A stretch of 64,000 bases of DNA, taken from contig NZ_FUZU01000004.1 of assembly GCF_900167975.1 (NCBI RefSeq), positions 496,001 through 560,000 on the forward strand, written 5' to 3'. Positions within the stretch are counted from its first letter, which is position 1, and every line of letters starts with the position of its first letter. This DNA is from Ohtaekwangia koreensis. Lineage in GTDB: Bacteria > Bacteroidota > Bacteroidia > Cytophagales > Cyclobacteriaceae. Below the pieces are notes generated by a model. The model did no database searches, was not told the DNA's origin, and was given only the letters and a program-made list of their open reading frames with translations. The translations under genes were made by a program, and so were the position numbers. Of this stretch, positions 1 to 8,512 are shown piece by piece.

Positions 1-486
1 ATCAACAAGCTTCCTCTAAGGGCAAGTATAGCGTATCACAATGTTCCCAAGCAGTTCAACTATCCTATATTTATTATTGCTGTCGTGATCATTGTTATCA
101 TCGCGGCAGTAGCGTGGTTTGGTTTCGGCAAAAAGATCAGGCGACATTTCCGTATCAAAAGAATGGTGGAGGCTCATCGTAAATTTGTGGAAAGCTATAT
201 GCGCGAAGTCGCTGCATTACGCAATACTTTTTCAACGGTAACGACAGAAGCAGCCCTGGCCCATTGGAAACTATATATGGAGCAACTTGAAGCACGCCCC
301 TATACCAAACTCACTACGCGTGAAGCACGAAATTTCTTTAAGGATGAATCGCTCATCAAAAACCTTCAGACCATTGACGGGGCTATTTATGGACATAATG
401 CCAATGTAGTTGAACCGTTAGAAAATCTGAAAGCTGTTGCAGATCAACGCTTCCACTCAAAACTACAGGAGGTAAAAAATGGATAA
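1..486 (+). CDS. Bat-operon membrane protein, 5'-truncated by window edge
   Basis: The reading frame is open from base 1, so the start lies upstream; 161 residues are visible. Seen: a short extracytoplasmic piece, one strongly hydrophobic segment at about visible residues 20-41 (bases 61-126), a basic KKIRRHFRIKR stop-transfer stretch, and a helical cytoplasmic tail without known catalytic motifs. The stop overlaps the ATG of the following von Willebrand protein by 8 bases, which indicates one operon with translational coupling. In Bacteroidota aerotolerance (Bat) clusters an unnamed single-pass protein commonly sits between the DUF58 protein and the first VWA protein, and this fits that slot. 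The family assignment rests mainly on context. GTG at 85 is an internal codon inside the membrane segment and not the start. Confidence 0.6.
   Translation: MNKLPLRASIAYHNVPKQFNYPIFIIAVVIIVIIAAVAWFGFGKKIRRHFRIKRMVEAHRKFVESYMREVAALRNTFSTVTTEAALAHWKLYMEQLEARPYTKLTTREARNFFKDESLIKNLQTIDGAIYGHNANVVEPLENLKAVADQRFHSKLQEVKNG
467..472 (+). promoter_or_regulatory. strong Shine-Dalgarno AGGAGG before the VWA gene
   Basis: AGGAGG lies 6 bases before the ATG at 479, inside the end of the upstream gene. It is worth noting because almost no other gene in this window has a recognisable Shine-Dalgarno, as is normal for Bacteroidota. It fixes the VWA start and suggests reinitiation at the 8-base overlap. Confidence 0.7.
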
Positions 487-1522
487 AGATCTCACTCCAT
501 GGTATTCATTCGACTGGTTCACACCTTCAACCTTGCGTTCATTCACATGGGAGAATAAGATTTTTCTATACCTGCTGATTGCTATACCTGTATTATTTAT
601 ACTCCGTTGGTTGCTGCGAAATAAATTCAATCAGAAATTACCCATCGCGGTAACGCAAAAAGATTTTCATGTTTCGCCTATCAACCTGATTCGCCTTTTG
701 CCGGAGGTTTTATTAATGTTTGTCTTGGCATTTGTACTCATGGGTTTGGCGCGTCCGCAAAAGACAAATGAAAAAGTAGAGCAATGGACAGAAGGTATAG
801 ATATCATGATTGCGCTTGATATTTCGCAGTCGATGATGATTGAAGACTTTACTCCCAACCGCCTTGAAGCCGCGAAAGAAGTTGCGCGTAACTTTATAAA
901 CGGTCGTGTACAGGATCGAATCGGGTTAGTAGTTTTTGCAGGAGATGCTTTCTCTATGTCGCCTCTTACAACGGACTATGAATTGTTGCGCTCGTACCTA
1001 AATGAAATAACATTCGAGTTGATCGAAACAAAAGGTACTGCTATCGGAAGTGCCATGGCGGTTGTTACCAATCGTATGGGCGAATCGGAGACAAAATCAA
1101 AAGTATGTATCTTATTGAGTGATGGTGAAAATACATCGGGCAACATCGATCCCATTACGGCAGCAGAACTTGCGAGCGCCTATGGAATCAAGATATATAC
1201 TATTGTAGTGGGTAAAGAGGGTATGGTACCTTATGGTAAAGATTTCTTTGGTCGCCCGCAGATGATCGAAAACACCATTGATGAAACTACCATGCGCAAA
1301 ATGGCCGACATCGGTGGTGGACAATTCTTTCGCGCAGCAGATAACAAAGCTCTTGAACAGGTTTTTTCACGTATCGACAAATATGAGAAAGCCGAAATTA
1401 AGGAGACGCGCTTTAAGGATACTTCCGATTACTATGTGATATACCTGCATTGGGCCGTTGCTTTCTTCCTGCTGTGGCTGCTGCTGAAGTCTACGTTTAT
1501 TACCAATGTGTTGCAAGACTAA
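479..1522 (+). CDS. von Willebrand factor type A membrane protein (BatA/BatB type)
   Basis: 347 residues. Two membrane segments lie near residues 28-45 and 74-91, then a VWA domain (about 105-300), then a C-terminal membrane helix (about 322-340); this is the BatA/BatB layout. The MIDAS metal site is complete: DISQS gives D114, S116 and S118, with T187 in KGTAIG and D215 in LLSDGEN. Bat proteins of Bacteroidota are linked to aerotolerance and envelope integrity, but their biochemical role is not settled. Only one VWA gene follows here: the next gene is convergent, so the second VWA, TPR (BatC) and BatD genes usual in this cluster are not downstream. Confidence 0.88.
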   Translation: MDKDLTPWYSFDWFTPSTLRSFTWENKIFLYLLIAIPVLFILRWLLRNKFNQKLPIAVTQKDFHVSPINLIRLLPEVLLMFVLAFVLMGLARPQKTNEKVEQWTEGIDIMIALDISQSMMIEDFTPNRLEAAKEVARNFINGRVQDRIGLVVFAGDAFSMSPLTTDYELLRSYLNEITFELIETKGTAIGSAMAVVTNRMGESETKSKVCILLSDGENTSGNIDPITAAELASAYGIKIYTIVVGKEGMVPYGKDFFGRPQMIENTIDETTMRKMADIGGGQFFRAADNKALEQVFSRIDKYEKAEIKETRFKDTSDYYVIYLHWAVAFFLLWLLLKSTFITNVLQD

Positions 1523-1648
1523 TTTTTTTAAGCTGCAGCTTTAGTTTCCTATTGCCAGAGTTTTAATGCAGGTTGCTCATTCGTGGATATATACTATAAT
1601 TTGAATAGCCAGTGCATGGCTAAACTTCACTGACCTGAACACAAAATT

Positions 1649-2278
1649 TTAGTGCGGTATATTATCCGGGAAAAGAATTAGTCTCCCTGCAAAAATCACG
1701 AGTACGATTCCCAATACTATATTCATAACCCGAATTACGATGGGGGTCATGACCAGCCGTAGTTTATCGGCAAGCTTGGCTTTGATTGTATCCGTAATAA
1801 ATACAGTCCCAACGATAGATGAGAAAAAGATAAAGGCTTCGCGATTCGTATTATAGTTTAACTGTGTGGTTGCAACACCAACGGTGGCAATCCAAAAGAA
1901 GAGTACCATCGGACTTAATCCGTTAATGATAAAACCTTTTGCGGCAAGCCTCCACCAACTGCGTGCTTCAATTTTCTGTGGATCGTAATGTACCAGCTTT
2001 TTACTCTTGATCAGCAAGTAATATAAACCAAACAAGAGCAATACTATACCACCTCCATATGCCAGGTAATGCCTGAAGCTTTCAGTCTCCATGAATTGCA
2101 CCAAACCCAGGTATGAAACGAATATATACAGTGCATCGCTGAAGGATACACCTACCGCTACAAATACACCACTGGTAAAACCACGCTCGATGCTGGTTTG
2201 AATAATGGTGAAGAAAACCGGCCCGATCAAAAATGCGAGTACAATGCCGGAGATAATTCCGTTAAGAACGATTTCCAT
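1649..2278 (-). CDS. LysE-family amino-acid exporter
   Basis: About 209 residues from the ATG at 2278, where the protein begins MEIVLNGIISGIVLAFLIGP. An in-frame start at 2323 would add 15 polar residues and is less likely. The N-terminal helix with G-x-x-x-G-P-V and about six hydrophobic helices match the LysE/RhtB translocator family, which exports amino acids or related small molecules through the inner membrane. The substrate cannot be read from the sequence. The start overlaps the end of the GH3-family gene by 17 bases, so the two are co-transcribed, which raises the possibility that the exporter handles an amino acid or conjugate related to the GH3 reaction. Confidence 0.85.
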   Translation of the reverse strand: MEIVLNGIISGIVLAFLIGPVFFTIIQTSIERGFTSGVFVAVGVSFSDALYIFVSYLGLVQFMETESFRHYLAYGGGIVLLLFGLYYLLIKSKKLVHYDPQKIEARSWWRLAAKGFIINGLSPMVLFFWIATVGVATTQLNYNTNREAFIFFSSIVGTVFITDTIKAKLADKLRLVMTPIVIRVMNIVLGIVLVIFAGRLILFPDNIPH

Positions 2279-3818
2279 TGGTGTGATTTTGCAGAAACGT
2301 TTTCCAATCTTCCAGCTGCGCATTTTTTATTACGCGTGGAAATTTATTCTGCCCTCCTACCTTACCTTTTGATTCCATCCAGCTATAAAAAGTTTTCACC
2401 GGAACTACATCTACCAATACTTCTTTCAACGCTGCGCTACGCTCTACGGCATAGTCATCATTTAACTCTTTGAGATGTTGATCAATTTTTTCTTTCAATG
2501 CTTTCGGATCTACTTTATCATCTGTACCTATAAACCAATGGTGTCCAAAGAGTGAATCGTATGGTATACCGGCAACTGTAAATTCCGGAATGGTAATATT
2601 AAAATCGTTGGAAACAAGTTCTATAGCCTTGTTCATGTTATCCACCGAAAGGTGCTCACCACACAAGCTCAGGAAGTGTTTTGTGCGACCTGTGATTACG
2701 ATCTCTGCTTCTTCCAGTGAAGTAAATTTGATTACGTCACCGATCAGGTATCGCCATGCCCCTGCACATGAAGAAAGTAATATAGCGTACTCTTTACCTT
2801 CTTCTACTTCATCGATCATGAGTGTCTCTGCGTCAGCATGTATCTCACCATTCGAATCGAAGTTCTTCGCTTCAAACGGTACGAACTCATAGAATATACC
2901 ATTGTTCAATACAAGCCGCATAGTACGCTTGTTCGGATACGCCTGGAAAGCGATAAAGCCTTCAGAGGCAAGGTATGTCTCTATATAAAAAATCGGACGG
3001 CCTAACAATTTTTCAAATCCTTTTCTATAGGGATCGAACGACACACCACCGTGTACATATACCCGGAGATTCGGCCATATTTCATGTATATTATTAACGC
3101 GGTGATACTTGATGATCTTCTCCATCAGGATCTGGATCCAGGCCGGTACACCTACTACTATACCTATATCCCACTCGGTTGCGTTACGGGCGATTTCATC
3201 GAGCTTGGCATCCCAGTTACGGGTGCGCGCGATTTTCTTTCCAGGCTTATAAAAATGCTGAAACCAGAATGGAAGTCGTGCCGCCTGTATACCGCTGAGA
3301 TCGCCTTCAAAGAAACTTCCCTTACGATTCAGGTGAGTACTTCCGCCAAGCATCAATATACCGGATTCAAAAAGTTCGGGTGCCAGGTCGTATTTCGAAA
3401 GCGTAAGAATCTGACGCACGCTCGTCTTGCGTATAGCTTGCGTCATATCTTTTGTTACCGGTATATATTTCGATGATGCTTCCGATGTACCAGAGCTTAA
3501 TGCAAAGTATTTAACCCGGCCAGGCCAGCAAACATTCTTGACACCTTTCTGCGAAAGCTTCCACCAGTCACCATACATTTTATTATAGTTATGGATGGGT
3601 ATATGGTTTTTATAGCGCTTGTAAAATTCTTTATCGCCTTTGCGGAATGCGTGAAGAATCTCCGCGAAATTATAGTGCTTTCCGAATTCCGTTTGACTGG
3701 CTGTGATGAGCAGCTCTTTCAATTCCTTTTTCTGAAGATCGTATGGCGAGGTATATTCCTGCTCCAGCATCTCACGAATTCGAATTCCTTTTTTCAGCAA
3801 CGTTCCAAGGATCGCCAT
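2262..3818 (-). CDS. GH3-family acyl-amido synthetase
   Basis: 518 residues, the usual length for bacterial GH3 proteins. The three adenylate-forming motifs are visible: a Ser/Gly/Thr phosphate-binding loop LSSGTSEASSKYIPVT (about 108-122), YLASEGF near the middle, and YLIGDVIKF further on. The family adenylates a carboxylic acid and joins it to an amino acid or amine; plant members conjugate auxin and jasmonate. Bacterial members are common in Bacteroidota with no known substrate. It overlaps the LysE-type exporter downstream, and a promoter motif pair lies just upstream at 3851-3882. Family is certain; reaction partner unknown. Confidence 0.9.
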   Translation of the reverse strand: MAILGTLLKKGIRIREMLEQEYTSPYDLQKKELKELLITASQTEFGKHYNFAEILHAFRKGDKEFYKRYKNHIPIHNYNKMYGDWWKLSQKGVKNVCWPGRVKYFALSSGTSEASSKYIPVTKDMTQAIRKTSVRQILTLSKYDLAPELFESGILMLGGSTHLNRKGSFFEGDLSGIQAARLPFWFQHFYKPGKKIARTRNWDAKLDEIARNATEWDIGIVVGVPAWIQILMEKIIKYHRVNNIHEIWPNLRVYVHGGVSFDPYRKGFEKLLGRPIFYIETYLASEGFIAFQAYPNKRTMRLVLNNGIFYEFVPFEAKNFDSNGEIHADAETLMIDEVEEGKEYAILLSSCAGAWRYLIGDVIKFTSLEEAEIVITGRTKHFLSLCGEHLSVDNMNKAIELVSNDFNITIPEFTVAGIPYDSLFGHHWFIGTDDKVDPKALKEKIDQHLKELNDDYAVERSAALKEVLVDVVPVKTFYSWMESKGKVGGQNKFPRVIKNAQLEDWKTFLQNHTNGNRS

Positions 3819-3850
3819 ATTTTTGCGTTAGCTTTGATGGATTTTAACGC

Positions 3851-3882
3851 CAAAAATAGGAATTGGATTAACCATTCACAAA
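3851..3882 (-). promoter_or_regulatory. Bacteroidota-type promoter for the GH3-LysE pair
   Basis: Read on the minus strand: TTTG at 3882-3879, a 20-base spacer, then TATTTTTG at 3858-3851, matching the TTTG / TAnnTTTG consensus of the Bacteroidota housekeeping sigma factor. The predicted start of transcription is about 25-30 bases before the GH3 ATG at 3818. Confidence 0.6.
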
Positions 3883-3934
3883 ATGGATGGCATAAAGGAT
3901 GATCGAACCGGACAAAAGCTGACCCCAAACGCAC

Positions 3935-4606
3935 ATGAGTATAAAAAGTAACCTTCAGTTCTTTCTTGAGAATTTGCCACCTGATTGTCAATTGATTGCG
4001 GTAAGTAAAACAAAACCAACAGAAGCGATCCAGGAAGCGTACGATGCAAGGCACCGTGTATTTGCGGAGAATAAAGTGCAGGAACTTGTTCCAAAATACG
4101 AAGCGCTTCCAAAAGATATTCAATGGCATTTAATCGGCCACTTGCAAACCAATAAAGTAAAATACATTGCTCCCTTCGTGCACTTGATTCACTCCATTGA
4201 TAGTTTCAAGTTGCTGGAAGAAGTAAATAAGCAGGCTCAGAAAGTCGATCGTACCATACCGTGTCTCCTGCAATTACACATCGCTGAAGAAGAAACGAAA
4301 TTTGGTTTCTCTGAGGATGAAGTAACGGCTTTACTTGCGTCTGATGAATTCCATAAGTTGACCAACGTTACCATTACAGGGCTGATGGGAATGGCAACGT
4401 TCACAGAAAACAAGGAACAGATTCGAAGGGAGTTCAGAGGTTTGAGAGGATTCTTCGAAAAACTTAAAGCTTCGTCATTGCCACCAGCTGTAAGTATGCG
4501 TCATCTTTCAATGGGCATGAGCAGTGATTACCAGGTTGCCCTGGAAGAAGGAAGCACGATGATACGGGTGGGCTCTGCTATATTTGGAGAGCGTAGTTAT
4601 ACATAG
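3935..4606 (+). CDS. yggS: YggS/PROSC-family PLP homeostasis protein
   Basis: 223 residues, normal for the family. K25 in IAVSKTKP is the pyridoxal-phosphate lysine. Downstream motifs are GENKVQE-like (AENKVQE), WHLIGHLQTNKVKY, and the C-terminal SMGMSSDYQVALEEGSTMIR phosphate-binding region. These single-domain fold-type III PLP proteins bind PLP without known catalysis and keep PLP and amino-acid pools balanced. The start at ATG 3935 leaves the usual short N-terminal helix. It is followed by a DUF423 gene after 48 bases, probably in the same transcript. Confidence 0.95.
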   Translation: MSIKSNLQFFLENLPPDCQLIAVSKTKPTEAIQEAYDARHRVFAENKVQELVPKYEALPKDIQWHLIGHLQTNKVKYIAPFVHLIHSIDSFKLLEEVNKQAQKVDRTIPCLLQLHIAEEETKFGFSEDEVTALLASDEFHKLTNVTITGLMGMATFTENKEQIRREFRGLRGFFEKLKASSLPPAVSMRHLSMGMSSDYQVALEEGSTMIRVGSAIFGERSYT

Positions 4607-4654
4607 TGCCACAGAAGTATATACATTAAATATAGTCAACACGAAAGCTAAATC

Positions 4655-5032
4655 ATGAATCAACGGAATACATTACTGGCAGCATCGGTATTGGGCGCAC
4701 TGGCGGTAACCATCGGTGCCTTTGGTGCACATGCGTTAAAACCTTCGCTTGTAGCAGCCGGAAAGTTTGAGGTATATGAACTTGCCACACGCTATCAGTT
4801 TTATCACACACTGGCTTTGCTGGCAATCGGAATTCTGCAGCAATTTATACCGGGCAAGAAACTGGAATATGCGTCTTTGTTTATGTTGATCGGTACTGTG
4901 TTTTTCAGCGGAAGCCTATATTTACTTTGCTTTGTTACTCTGGGCGGTATAGGAATTATTACACCTATAGGCGGTGTGTTCCTGATCCTGGGATGGCTTT
5001 TCTTGCTGCTTGGTATAGCAGCAAAAAAATAA
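4655..5032 (+). CDS. DUF423 family small membrane protein
   Basis: 125 residues, four hydrophobic helices. It starts with a membrane helix followed by GAFGAHALKPSL, the family hallmark, and later FYHTLALLAIGI and the glycine-rich GGIGIITPIGG. DUF423 (YgdD-type) proteins are small inner-membrane proteins of unknown function found very widely. It ends exactly at a bidirectional terminator hairpin: the last bases of its stop codon are the first bases of the stem. Confidence 0.92.
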   Translation: MNQRNTLLAASVLGALAVTIGAFGAHALKPSLVAAGKFEVYELATRYQFYHTLALLAIGILQQFIPGKKLEYASLFMLIGTVFFSGSLYLLCFVTLGGIGIITPIGGVFLILGWLFLLLGIAAKK

Positions 5033-5050
5033 GGTCTCTTACGAGACCTT
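5031..5050. terminator. bidirectional intrinsic terminator
   Basis: Stem AAGGTCTC / GAGACCTT (8 bp, loop TTAC), preceded by seven A residues and followed by ATTTTTTTG. It serves both converging genes, DUF423 (+) and DUF1573 (-). A third copy of the arm, GAGACCTTA, recurs at 5075-5083 over the stop codon of the minus gene and could form an alternative stem. Confidence 0.85.
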
Positions 5051-5080
5051 ATTTTTTTGTTTTAATCTTTCGAAGAGACC

Positions 5081-5491
5081 TTATTGAGGCTGCTCTTTCT
5101 TTTCTACAACCTGCGTTGTGAAAGATATCTTTGCGTCATCTGAGTTGCTTGCATTCGAAACGATTGTAACAACTTTATCCTGACGGCCGATTTTACCGGC
5201 ACTGTTAAATGCTATTGTAATTTCACCTTTTCCACCGGGTTGGATCGGATCACGTGGCCAGCCTTTAGGAGTAGTACAACCACATGTAACCTGTACGTTT
5301 GTAATGATCAACGGTTCATTACCAGTATTGGTGAACTTGAAAACCTGTTCAACTTTATCACCCTGAACGATCTGACCGAAATCGTGCGTCTTTTTTTCAA
5401 ACGCGATAACAGGTCCGCTAGCCTTTGCAGACTGGGCGAAAGCTCCAACGGCTAATCCCAGCATAACCACTAATACCAAATACTTCTTCAT
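5081..5491 (-). CDS. secreted DUF1573 protein
   Basis: 136 residues. A signal peptide (about 1-19, ending GAFA-Q) is followed by a single beta-sandwich DUF1573 domain: FEKKTHDFGQIVQGDKVEQVF, then FTNTGNEPLIITNVQVTCGCTTP, the signature of the family with its CGC pair. The predicted location is the periplasm or cell surface. DUF1573 proteins are abundant in Bacteroidota and of unknown function; the fold resembles the immunoglobulin-like ASH/PapD group. A TAAATTTG element lies 15 bases upstream of the ATG. Confidence 0.92.
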   Translation of the reverse strand: MKKYLVLVVMLGLAVGAFAQSAKASGPVIAFEKKTHDFGQIVQGDKVEQVFKFTNTGNEPLIITNVQVTCGCTTPKGWPRDPIQPGGKGEITIAFNSAGKIGRQDKVVTIVSNASNSDDAKISFTTQVVEKKEQPQ

Positions 5492-5505
5492 ATCTTATTT
5501 TTTTA

Positions 5506-5513
5506 CAAATTTA
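5506..5513 (-). promoter_or_regulatory. -7 element upstream of the DUF1573 gene
   Basis: Minus-strand TAAATTTG is an exact match to TAnnTTTG, 15 bases before the ATG at 5491. A good -33 TTTG at the normal 19-21 base distance is not seen, so only the -7 half is supported. Confidence 0.4.
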
Positions 5514-5612
5514 AACACTTCACTTCAACAATTTTGCCAGAAAAAGCGAAATTTCTGACATCCTTTTCGTGACTTTATCTTCGATCGCGAATTAACTAAA
5601 CATGTAACCGGA

Positions 5613-6077
5613 ATGGACGCAGAAATCGCCAGAGTTTATGGAAACCGTGTCAGAATAAGAGTTTGCGGGTTATGCTGGCACACGGACAAATTGTTAATGG
5701 TAAATCATAAAGATCTGAAGGAAAGCGATTTCTGGGCTCCGCCGGGAGGTGGTGTTGAATTTGGCGAGTCGTTGGAGGCTGGGTTGAAGCGTGAGTTCAT
5801 GGAAGAAACCAATCTCATTGTAAAGCCCGGAAAATTTCTTTTCGGCTGTGAGTATATACAAGATCCGCTTCATGCTATAGAATTATTTTTTGAAGCTACC
5901 CGATTGTCAGGGGAATTGCAGACGGGTAAAGATCCGGAGCTTCCGCTCATCCAAGGTGCCGCATTTTTCACCATCAAAGAAATACTAGATATGCCGCAAG
6001 ATCAGGTGCACGGTATATTCCGAATGATTCGCAGCGCCAATGATATCCGCACACTAAATGGATTTTACACGCTTTAA
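5613..6077 (+). CDS. NUDIX hydrolase
   Basis: 154 residues. A complete NUDIX box, G-x5-E-x7-REFMEETNL, lies at about residues 46-68; the consensus Gly near its end is Asn here. The metal-binding Glu pair of the REuxEE core is present. The N-terminal part (RVRIRVCGLCWHTDKLLMVNH) and HAIELFFEATRLSG resemble the MutT/ADP-ribose branch. It probably hydrolyses a nucleoside-diphosphate-linked compound; the substrate cannot be inferred. It is divergent from the DUF1573 gene. Confidence 0.88.
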   Translation: MDAEIARVYGNRVRIRVCGLCWHTDKLLMVNHKDLKESDFWAPPGGGVEFGESLEAGLKREFMEETNLIVKPGKFLFGCEYIQDPLHAIELFFEATRLSGELQTGKDPELPLIQGAAFFTIKEILDMPQDQVHGIFRMIRSANDIRTLNGFYTL

Positions 6078-6210
6078 TTGTGCTTCTGTACAATCTGTTT
6101 TGTGATTTACCCTCTAAAATCTTTATTATTGCAAAGAACCCGGAACTTTTTGCTTTTCAAAAAGTGGTTCACCCTTGATCTAACTTACAAGCGGAAAACA
6201 GGAAATTACT

Positions 6211-7098
6211 TTGCAAACAACCACGCTCAATTATAAGCTCATCAAGAAAGTACGGGATGAACGTTTCGATGAAGAGTTTATTCATCAATATCATTTGCTA
6301 ATTCATCTTGGCACTCGTGACTTTCAGATCTGTGTGATTGAACCCGATGAAAGCCGGGTTCTGTTGCTGGAAGATTTTGTTCTTCCTAATTTAACTTCAC
6401 ACGATGAGTTACTTCATCTGCTTGATCAGTTATTCGATTCGCACGCATTGTTAAAGGCGGGCTTCTGGAAGAAGATAAGTATATCATTAAAGAGTCAGAA
6501 ATTTGTTCAGGTACCTCAGGCGTTGTTCGCGGAAGAGTCCATGGCCGATTACCTGAAGTTCAATGCACCGGTCGATCCACTGAAAGAAGATTTCCTGTCC
6601 ACGACAAACCCGGCTACCCAAGCTGTCACGGTTTTTGCCGTAAACAAGGATCTGAAAAACTGGCTCGATGGTCTATACCCTAACAACAGACCAATCTTTA
6701 CACACCAGTCTGCAGCACTGATCGAAGGAACTCTGAAAGCTTCTTTATCCCGTAAAGATAATCCGCTCTATATATATGTAGATCGTTTCAAGTTACATAT
6801 CCTTTCATGCAAGGATGGTAAGCTGATATACTATAATCAGTTTGCGATAAAAGAGTTCTCCGATTACGTGAAGTATATAATGCTGGTGATGAAATCACTC
6901 AACATGAACCAGCAAATAAGTCAGGTAGTGTTGTGGGGATATATCGGTAAGAATTCACCTCATTATAACGAACTCTATAAATACATCAACAATGTAATTT
7001 TCGGGAACAGACCTGGAAACTTATCCTTCGGATATGCATTTGATGAATTGCAGGATCACCACTTCTTTGATCTTTACAGCATCTACCTGATGGAGTAA
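6211..7098 (+). CDS. DUF3822 family protein
   Basis: 295 residues from a TTG start at 6211. The frame is blocked by a stop at 6181 and no ATG occurs early, so TTG is the best choice. The protein resembles the actin/ASKHA-like DUF3822 family restricted to Bacteroidota: a first lobe (DERFDEEFIHQYHLLIHLG), SLKSQKFVQVPQALF, and YIYVDRFKLHILSCKDGKLIYYNQF in the second lobe. Function is unknown. It sits directly before coaD (8-base gap), a conserved pairing in this phylum; the rsmD methyltransferase gene often found with the pair is absent here. Confidence 0.82.
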   Translation: MQTTTLNYKLIKKVRDERFDEEFIHQYHLLIHLGTRDFQICVIEPDESRVLLLEDFVLPNLTSHDELLHLLDQLFDSHALLKAGFWKKISISLKSQKFVQVPQALFAEESMADYLKFNAPVDPLKEDFLSTTNPATQAVTVFAVNKDLKNWLDGLYPNNRPIFTHQSAALIEGTLKASLSRKDNPLYIYVDRFKLHILSCKDGKLIYYNQFAIKEFSDYVKYIMLVMKSLNMNQQISQVVLWGYIGKNSPHYNELYKYINNVIFGNRPGNLSFGYAFDELQDHHFFDLYSIYLME

Positions 7099-7106
7099 TT
7101 ATAGTC

Positions 7107-7568
7107 ATGACTAAACGTATTGCACTCTTCCCTGGCTCGTTTGATCCTTTTACCAAAGGACACGAAGATATAGTATTGCGTGGCCTGCAAGTGTTTGATG
7201 AGATCATTATTGCGATCGGTTACAATACACAAAAGAGCAATCGTTATTTTCCGATTGATATGATGATCGGGAAAATTCAGCAGACGTTTGAAAAATATCC
7301 TGCTATCAAAGTACTTACGTATTCTGAACTTACAGCAGAGTATGCGCGGAAACAAGGTGCTCAATTTTTATTACGCGGCCTGCGTAACACTACAGATTTT
7401 GAATACGAAAACAGTATATCGCAGGTAAATCGAAAATTATACGAAGATCTCGAATCGGTGTTTCTCATTACTACACCACAACTGGCATGGATCAGTTCGT
7501 CCATCGTTCGCGAAGTACACAAGTATGGCGGAGATGTATCGCAATTCATTCCCTATAAACTGAGCTAA
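7107..7568 (+). CDS. coaD: phosphopantetheine adenylyltransferase
   Basis: 153 residues. It catalyses the adenylation of 4'-phosphopantetheine to dephospho-CoA, the fourth step of CoA synthesis, in the cytoplasm. The nucleotidyltransferase motif T16-K-G-H19 follows FPGSFDPF. RGLRNTTDFEYE and the ISSSIVREV loop near the C-terminus complete the family signature. The start is the ATG at 7107, 8 bases after DUF3822. It ends before an AT-rich hairpin shared with the converging NUDIX gene. Confidence 0.97.
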   Translation: MTKRIALFPGSFDPFTKGHEDIVLRGLQVFDEIIIAIGYNTQKSNRYFPIDMMIGKIQQTFEKYPAIKVLTYSELTAEYARKQGAQFLLRGLRNTTDFEYENSISQVNRKLYEDLESVFLITTPQLAWISSSIVREVHKYGGDVSQFIPYKLS

Positions 7569-7606
7569 TCTTTCGCTCTATACTCAAACCAATTCATCAA
7601 CAATAC

Positions 7607-7638
7607 TATATCTATATTCCAACTGAAATATAGATATA
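7607..7638. terminator. AT-rich 12-bp hairpin between converging genes
   Basis: A perfect 12-bp inverted repeat, TATATCTATATT / AATATAGATATA, with an 8-base loop lies between coaD (+) and a NUDIX gene (-), touching the stop codon of the latter. There is no long T tract, so termination would be weak; the position between converging genes is the main argument. Confidence 0.5.
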
Positions 7639-8325
7639 TTATCGTGTTGGCTTGAGCTCTACTTTTTCGTAGTATTTCTCCATAACGTAGTTAATGGATT
7701 TATAGGAATGCTCGAGGGCATGGTATACTTCTTTGCTGCTCATCCAACGGGCTTCTTCTATATCCTCTTCGGTAGCAGGGCGCATGCGTGAATCATCTAC
7801 CAGGTCCATGATATACCAGCGTGTCTTCTTCATCATGGCATTTTTATTCATGGTATAGGTATGCCAGGTGGTACAAACTTTTTTTCCGAGGCGCACGGTA
7901 ACATTGCACTCCTCCTCTACTTCACGAACAGCGGTCTCTTTATAGCGTTCACCTTTCTCCTTCTTGCCTTTCGGCAGATCCCACTTCTTCATTCTGTAAA
8001 TCATCAGGAACTTGTCCTTCTTACGAATTACACCACCCGCTGCCTTTATTATTTTGAATTTGCTCCGGATATAAACTCTTATCGAATCGTAATCCATTAC
8101 AGACAAAGCTAAAGAAAGCACTCCGGTAGGAATCTTTGAATCCAAAAAACCAAGAATAGTATCTATTTCCGATTCGCCCACATTCTTGATCCATACATGA
8201 TGGATAAGACTTGCCTGTGTGATCGTAGTTATAGCCGCATCTACCGTATGATTAATACGGCCACCATCGGGCGTCTCAGTGGATCTCAAAATTCTTACTG
8301 GAATGTCGTTGATAAAAATGATCAT
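7639..8325 (-). CDS. NUDIX hydrolase with N-terminal extension
   Basis: 228 residues. The first ~90 residues have no known motif. A NUDIX domain starts at about residue 95 (AAGGVIRKKDKFLMIYR, WDLPKGKKEKGE) with the box G-x5-E-x7-REVEEECNV complete, and ends with EARWMSSKEVYHALEH. The W-D-L-P-K-G run is typical of the branch that cleaves diadenosine or inositol polyphosphates or ADP-ribose. It is divergent from pyrE, a pairing repeatedly seen in Bacteroidota. The exact substrate is unknown. Confidence 0.88.
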   Translation of the reverse strand: MIIFINDIPVRILRSTETPDGGRINHTVDAAITTITQASLIHHVWIKNVGESEIDTILGFLDSKIPTGVLSLALSVMDYDSIRVYIRSKFKIIKAAGGVIRKKDKFLMIYRMKKWDLPKGKKEKGERYKETAVREVEEECNVTVRLGKKVCTTWHTYTMNKNAMMKKTRWYIMDLVDDSRMRPATEEDIEEARWMSSKEVYHALEHSYKSINYVMEKYYEKVELKPTR

Positions 8326-8442
8326 ACCGTACAGTTTACGCCCTCACCATGCCCGCAAAAGAATAAATTATTTGGAAGCTGGCAAGCGGTTTTAAAAAAG
8401 ATTTTCAAACTAGGGCTTCACGCCTTGGGATGAGGGAAAATT

Positions 8443-8450
8443 TATTTTTG
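8443..8450 (+). promoter_or_regulatory. -7 element upstream of pyrE
   Basis: TATTTTTG, an exact TAnnTTTG match, lies 62 bases before the preferred pyrE ATG at 8513. The nearest TTG (8425-8427) is only 15 bases away, short of the usual 19-21. A second, weaker TAACTTTC at 8499-8506 would give an almost leaderless transcript. Confidence 0.4.
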
Positions 8451-8512
8451 AAAAGACTCCTGATCGCGCTTCCGATACCCTGATTCAAATTTTAGTGATA
8501 ACTTTCGGACCT

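Noticed and set aside
1530-1541. Palindrome AAGCTGCAGCTT after the VWA gene as a terminator.
   Set aside because: It has no loop, and the T run precedes rather than follows it on the + strand.
5031-5083. Repeated GAGACCTTA as a possible direct-repeat element or CRISPR-like unit.
   Set aside because: Only three arm copies, two of them in one hairpin; no regular spacer structure.
6146-6166. CTTTTTG...CAAAAAG mini-hairpin before the DUF3822 gene.
   Set aside because: Only 7 bp, all A/T but one pair, no T tail; expected by chance in AT-rich DNA.
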